From Rhizophagus irregularis (taxonomy: Eukaryota > Glomeromycota > Glomeromycetes > Glomerales > Glomeraceae), in contig NC_089443.1 in NCBI RefSeq assembly GCF_026210795.1, positions 4,588,001 through 4,652,000 of the forward strand: a DNA stretch of 64,000 nt, written 5' to 3'. The notes under the pieces are model-generated. The model was not told where the DNA came from and did no database searches. It was given only the letters and a program-made list of their open reading frames with translations. Made by a program: the position numbers and the translations under genes. How positions within the stretch are numbered: the first letter of the stretch is position 1; each line of letters begins with the position of its first letter. Shown one piece after another: positions 59,852 through 64,000 of the stretch.

Positions 59852-60732
59852 AAAGAACAAAGGTTCAATATGAATAATATATTTATTAAAGTATTCTTAT
59901 AATACTATACCTTTATTATAGTAAATAAAAATTTCTCTATTATAGAAAATTTGACCCTAAGTTCCCCATGTTATAATCGGGATGCGTTTATTGGATGCGT
60001 TCTAGTAAACTTCATGGAATTTTGACAATATATTTTTTTAGTAAAGATCTGATGATTCCGGAGGAGGAATCGACTATGTACCTTTCTAAAAATTTATTCA
60101 TTGACATATTCCTGCATCCACCATCTAATCTTATTTTCGTTTGATTATGCTTACTGGGAAATATCTTATTTCTCACCTGGCTTTGTTTTTATAGGCTAAT
60201 GTCAAGAAGGAAAATAGCTTATGGAAAAAAGTTACTAATGAAAGGAAGAATACCAAATAAGCTAAAGTTTAAACAACTTAAAATGTAAAACAAATTATTT
60301 CATCTGAATCTTAACAAAAACAGAAATTGAAAAGGTCTCAAATATACATGTTATCCAAATTATCTTGGGCTGCCATAATTATAAGTAAAATCCCAAATTC
60401 AATTATAGCATCCCAAATTATTTTGGCATTTTATATAGTAAATTACATATAAACTGAATGAATTACGGCATTTCAAATTATAATTATAAATTTGGGCAGC
60501 ATGTATAGTTTTAAACCAAACAAAATACTACTACTCCTATGGATGAAGTTATCAAAACTACTGCTACTCCTACTACTCCGCCAAAAAGAGTCACTTTTAA
60601 TTATTAAACAAATGCCTTCCTATTATATTCCAGATGATATATTAAATATACCATCTTCAGTTAAAATTGGATAACTTTTAATATCCTAATCAAAAAAAAA
60701 GATTTTGCCAAAATTTTGAAAGACCTTTCAAA

Positions 60733-60900
60733 ATGCAAAAAACTAATTATATTAATAGAATTTCTGATTTAAAAGAAAATAATTCTAGGAATATTATTGC
60801 TGTAAAATGTGCAATAAGAATTAAAGAAGATTCTATTTATGTAATTTTAGATTTAAAAGCTGCTGTTTTGTTATTATTAAATATTTTATCTGTAATTTAA
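60733..60900 (+). pseudogene. Retropepsin-like retroelement remnant
   Basis: A 55-residue frame contains IAVKCAIRIKEDSIYVILDL then KAAVLLLLNIL, which resembles the beginning of the aspartic protease of gypsy-type retrotransposons (…V.ILDSGAAVSII…), but the catalytic D-S/T-G has become D-L-K, so it is dead. No RT or integrase sequence follows. Weak but patterned. Confidence 0.35.
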
Positions 60901-61018
60901 AGATTAGACCTTTAAATACTATAGTAGTTACTGAAATAGAATAAGAAATAGAACTTTAAGACAGATAGAAAAAGTGTTAATTTCCATTCAAATTCTTTTT
61001 ATTTACATTTTATTTTAT

Positions 61019-61286
61019 AGAAAATTTCTAAGTTTACACGGGGTGTTTGTACACGGGTCATATAAATATAATTTTTAATAGACTAATTTTTTGTTTTTTA
61101 ATTTGAAATTGAATGCTACCGACATTATACTCTTTGACTTTTTATTCTTATTATATTACAGATAAATATATGTATTTTCACCTGCTCTGCAAGTTTACTT
61201 AAGGCATTAAAGAAGGTTTTGAATGCCGTTTTTAATCTACTAATATGACCCGTGTTTAAACACCCCGTGTACAAATAGAAATTGCC
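61019..61286. mobile_element. 268-bp inverted-repeat element with 8-bp direct repeat
   Basis: Arms contain TACACGGGGTGTTTGTACAC followed by GGGTCATAT on the left and the near complement (ATATGACCCGTGTTTAAACA then CCCCGTGTAC) on the right. TATTTTAT stands directly outside each end (61011-61018 and 61287-61294), which suits an 8-bp target duplication as made by hAT elements. The AT-rich flanks make the duplication less certain. Noncoding. Confidence 0.6.
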
Positions 61287-62506
61287 TATTTTATATTATT
61301 AATTCTAAAAATGAAATTTTACTTCTAAAAACTGATTAATTTAAATGTATTAAAACTGTATTAGATATCAATAGTAAATTTATCCAATTGACTTTTTTAA
61401 TTAAAACTATTGCTATATAATTTTATTAATTAGCAATCAAATTATGTGATATACTGATTTTTGCAATTTTCAAAATAAAAATGCATAAAAATAATTACTT
61501 TTTTTGATAATAATCTGAAAAAGTTTATGCTGATATAAAATAAATGAAAATTTTTAAAGGCCATCATTCATAAAGTGATCAAATATTGTTGATAAAAAAT
61601 ATAAATATAAAGATGATTTAATTGAAAAAGAAATTTATTTTTTTAATAGTAAATTTAATAAAAAAAGAAGAATTATAAAACAGTGGTGTTAATAACTATT
61701 GACTTAGAGTTTTACAAAATCAAATTAAAGTTGCTCTAAGCCAATTCTTTGTTTAACATAACATAAAGGGTCCCAATTTAGGAGGGAAACAAAAAATAAT
61801 ACATAAAATAAAATACATGGTCAGAATTACCATTAATTTTGGCTAAAATTTTGACTAAAAGAGTGAGCAAAAATTGTGAATGGTAATTCTGGTCAAAACT
61901 TAAAGATTTGTCTAATTCTGACCTAAATTACATGTATTTTTTTACATAAAAAATCTAAAACAGGGGGTAGGGATTATGTTAAAAGAAAAATTAAATTGGT
62001 GCGACCTAACTTAAATATATATTTAATTTGATTTTTTGAATCAGATATTTAATTTGATTTAATTAATTTGAATTTGATTAATTTGATTAAGTTTAATATG
62101 TTTAAATTTGAATTTAATTTAATATTGCATATTTTTTTTAAGTATAATTTACTACCATATTTTTCCTTTTTAAAAATTAAAAAAAGTTTTTTTTAAATAA
62201 CTATTAATGTTAAATAAAATTTATTAAATTAATACAAATTTCTCAAATAAAGCAAAAACATAATGGAAAATTACTTGAATTTAATCTAATAAATATCTAG
62301 CTTACTAAATTCTAAAACAAATAAAAAGGTAATTTATTCTTTTATTTTATTTTAGAAAATGTCATTATACAAGTAGAATGTTAATTATTTAACATATTTA
62401 CCAATTTATATCTTTTTAACCATCTGAATTAATTAAACATTAATAAAATATATTATAAATCAAAGATTAATCAGGTATTTAATCTGATTAATACAATTTA
62501 TTAATT

Positions 62507-62558
62507 AAGTGGGATACCACCATATGATATAATTATATCATATGGTGGTATCCCACTT
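62507..62558. repeat. Perfect 52-nt palindrome
   Basis: Two exact 26-nt arms, left arm beginning AAGTGGGATACCACCATATG, meet without a spacer. Related ACCACCATATAATCTA units follow to 62835. Confidence 0.9.
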
Positions 62559-62564
62559 GCCCTA

Positions 62565-62835
62565 GATTATATTACCACTATATAATCTGGATACCACCAT
62601 ATAATCTAATTACCACCATATGATCTAAATAATATAATCTAATTACCACCATATAATCTAAATAATATAATCTAATTACCACCATATAATCTATTTATTT
62701 TTACGAATTAGGTATCTTATTTATGCTCTAGCTATCCTTTAAAATCTTTCTTGCTATCTGTTTTTTTTTACCACCATATAATCTAACTACCATCCACCAT
62801 TTAATCTAACTATCACTATATAATCTAAATACCAC
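62565..62835. repeat. ACCACCATATAATCTA tandem repeat
   Basis: About ten imperfect units, some separated by AATATAATCTAATT or by unrelated sequence at 62700-62770. The same word forms the arms of the neighbouring palindrome. Confidence 0.75.
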
Positions 62836-63415
62836 TATTTTCTTCTTGTTTTTGAGTCGTTTACATGCTAAATTATATAATGGGGTTGTTGACATTCTGT
62901 AGCTGTTTGGATACTTGGTTTTATGTCAAAGTGTTAACCTCCTGCGCCTGATTGGGTGCCACATTTTATATCGAGGTGCTTACCTTTTGCGCCTATTTGG
63001 TTGCCTTTCTAGATCCCAAAATGTGGTAAAAAAAACATCGTGTCAGGTGGCGCAGTATTTCATGTAAATCTGCGTTTAAATTTAACCGGCACTATACTAT
63101 AATTTCAGCCGATCTTTTGGGTATGTGATTTGAGGATCCAATGCTAGTGACCTGATAGTATCCTAGAACTATCGTGGAACTGTCATGGAACTGGCAGGGA
63201 ACTGTCAAGGAGCTAGTATAGTCCTATTAGTTCACCAGTTCTCTATGCTGGTTTGGATGCCAAGTTATTGTATTCAAATTCTGACCAAAATTGTGGAATA
63301 ATGCTGGCTGAATTTATACTACGCCTTACTGCGCCAGTCACGTGATACTGTTCCAGCGACAGAACATCTCAGGATAGTAACAGAAACATTTCCAGAACAT
63401 TCCTGAAACCAAATA

Positions 63416-63613
63416 CAGTCAGACCTCCATAATTGCACACCCTTTGGGACCATATGCATAATTTTCAAAATAGTGTATTTAAAGAGGGTGTGTATTTATA
63501 GAGGTAAAATAATTAGAGATCATATAAGCTTGAGACCAAAACAGAGGGTGCATTTAGAGAGGGTATACATAGTGGGTGCAATTATGGAGAGTGCAATTAT
63601 AGAGGTCTGACTG
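63416..63613. mobile_element. pogo/Tc1-like MITE with TA target site
   Basis: 198 bp, starts CAGTCAGACCTCCATAATTG and ends with the near complement (CAATTATAGAGGTCTGACTG), flanked by TA on both sides. The interior has GAGGGTGYATTTA-type repeats. Its ends match those of the elements at 5043 and 5996. Confidence 0.82.
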
Positions 63614-63867
63614 TATATATGCATTTGTGTCACATATTTTTTGTATCCATATATTTCCGAAATCTTCCTAGCCCCAGTCTGGTAATTCGTTGGTTAGTAG
63701 AAAATTGGAAGTGCAATATGTATTATCTTGGCCTGGCCCATTTGATTCACCATTTCACAACCCAACTATTACCTATTTGTTGCTGGTATAATTATACCAA
63801 TTTCGTGTTCGAGATTAGAGGTGTGATATGCATACCATCGAGATGTACATCCGGATACATACTGTAC

Positions 63868-63995
63868 TAGTGATAGGGTAGTCTTCTTCCATAATTTTAT
63901 ATAATATTTCTGAAGAAGACTACCCTGGATGACATACCTGAGTATATACTAGTATTAGGGTAGTCTTTTCCCAATATTTTATATAAGATTACTAC
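63868..63995. repeat. Hairpin within a ~80-bp direct repeat
   Basis: AGGGTAGTCTTCTTC (63875-63889) is repeated inverted at 63912-63926. The unit CTAGTGATAGGGTAGTCTT...ATTTTATATAA recurs in direct orientation from about 63950 to the window end. It may be part of a larger array outside the window. Confidence 0.65.
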
Positions 63996-64000
63996 TCTAG

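Larger units (their letters stand above)
59852..64000. other. Repeat-rich right end without intact genes
   Basis: Holds the retropepsin-like scrap (60733-60900), an inverted-repeat element at 61019-61286, ccagaatt-type words at 61800-61930, a 52-nt palindrome and its tandem relatives (62507-62835), a short tandem of GGAACTGTCA-like words (63165-63225), a pogo-like MITE (63416-63613) and a terminal hairpin/direct repeat (63868-63995). Frames at 60492-60674 and 63619-63870 are not convincing. Confidence 0.5.

Noticed and set aside
59537-59860. 107-codon minus-strand frame rich in Phe and Met
   Set aside because: Antisense of the methyltransferase last exon; the Met run is the complement of the histidine codons.
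60492-60674. 60-codon leucine-rich frame
   Set aside because: Arises from an ACTACT-type simple repeat read in a leucine frame; the alternative frame (TTPMDEVIKTTATPTTPP) is slightly more protein-like but also short and closed.

Overview
This window is AT-rich nuclear DNA of a filamentous fungus. It has many short GT-AG introns (roughly 50-200 bp), poly-A/poly-T tracts between genes, a type-IID (ENA) P-type ATPase, a Polycomb EED homologue, and many decayed transposons. The style of the multi-copy gene families (WD40-like plus ion-channel proteins, a Crinkler-like N-terminus, TKL-type kinase debris) points to an arbuscular mycorrhizal fungus of the Rhizophagus/Glomeromycotina type. That assignment is inference from recognised family style, not a search result. 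No rRNA, tRNA, CRISPR array or prokaryotic operon is visible.

Layout: 1-659 is the 5' part of a secreted HExxH metalloprotease-like gene on the minus strand. 660-9600 is gene-poor and full of small inverted-repeat elements (pogo-like elements with TA flanks, a Harbinger-like palindrome), a small spliced gene and a hAT transposase remnant. 9607-13511 is a 12-exon ENA-type cation ATPase (minus), head-to-head with an orphan first exon of an aldo/keto reductase. 15.8-22.6 kb holds decayed coding matter, a truncated copy of the channel family and a 2.47 kb inverted-repeat element packed with minisatellites. 23.8-27.9 kb (plus) and 32.6-37.0 kb (minus) hold two intact 8-exon genes that join a WD40-like N-terminus to a 6-TM ion-transport domain. 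Between them lie a ~310 bp satellite and a broken copy of the 5' end of the AtuA-like gene. 38.9-41.6 kb is the complete 10-exon AtuA-like (DUF1446) gene. 43.6-47.0 kb is a channel-family pseudogene. 49.0-52.1 kb is a decayed protein kinase gene, and 52.3-52.7 kb a channel-gene scrap. 52.75-54.7 kb is an 8-exon EED gene (444 aa). 55.1-55.5 kb is a third copy of the AtuA-like 5' end, and 55.8-56.7 kb a channel-family deletion derivative. 57-64 kb has a PIF1-like helicase scrap, a Crinkler-like pseudogene, an intact SAM methyltransferase with a histidine-rich loop, a retropepsin-like scrap and several palindromic repeats.

For the ENA ATPase, AtuA-like protein, both channel genes, EED and the methyltransferase I rebuilt splicing by hand from GT-AG borders. 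In every case the summed exon lengths divide by three and keep the family motifs in frame, the strongest internal support available. The window's main theme is a locally proliferating and decaying channel family (two intact and four broken copies) whose duplications carried promoters and neighbouring gene ends with them.
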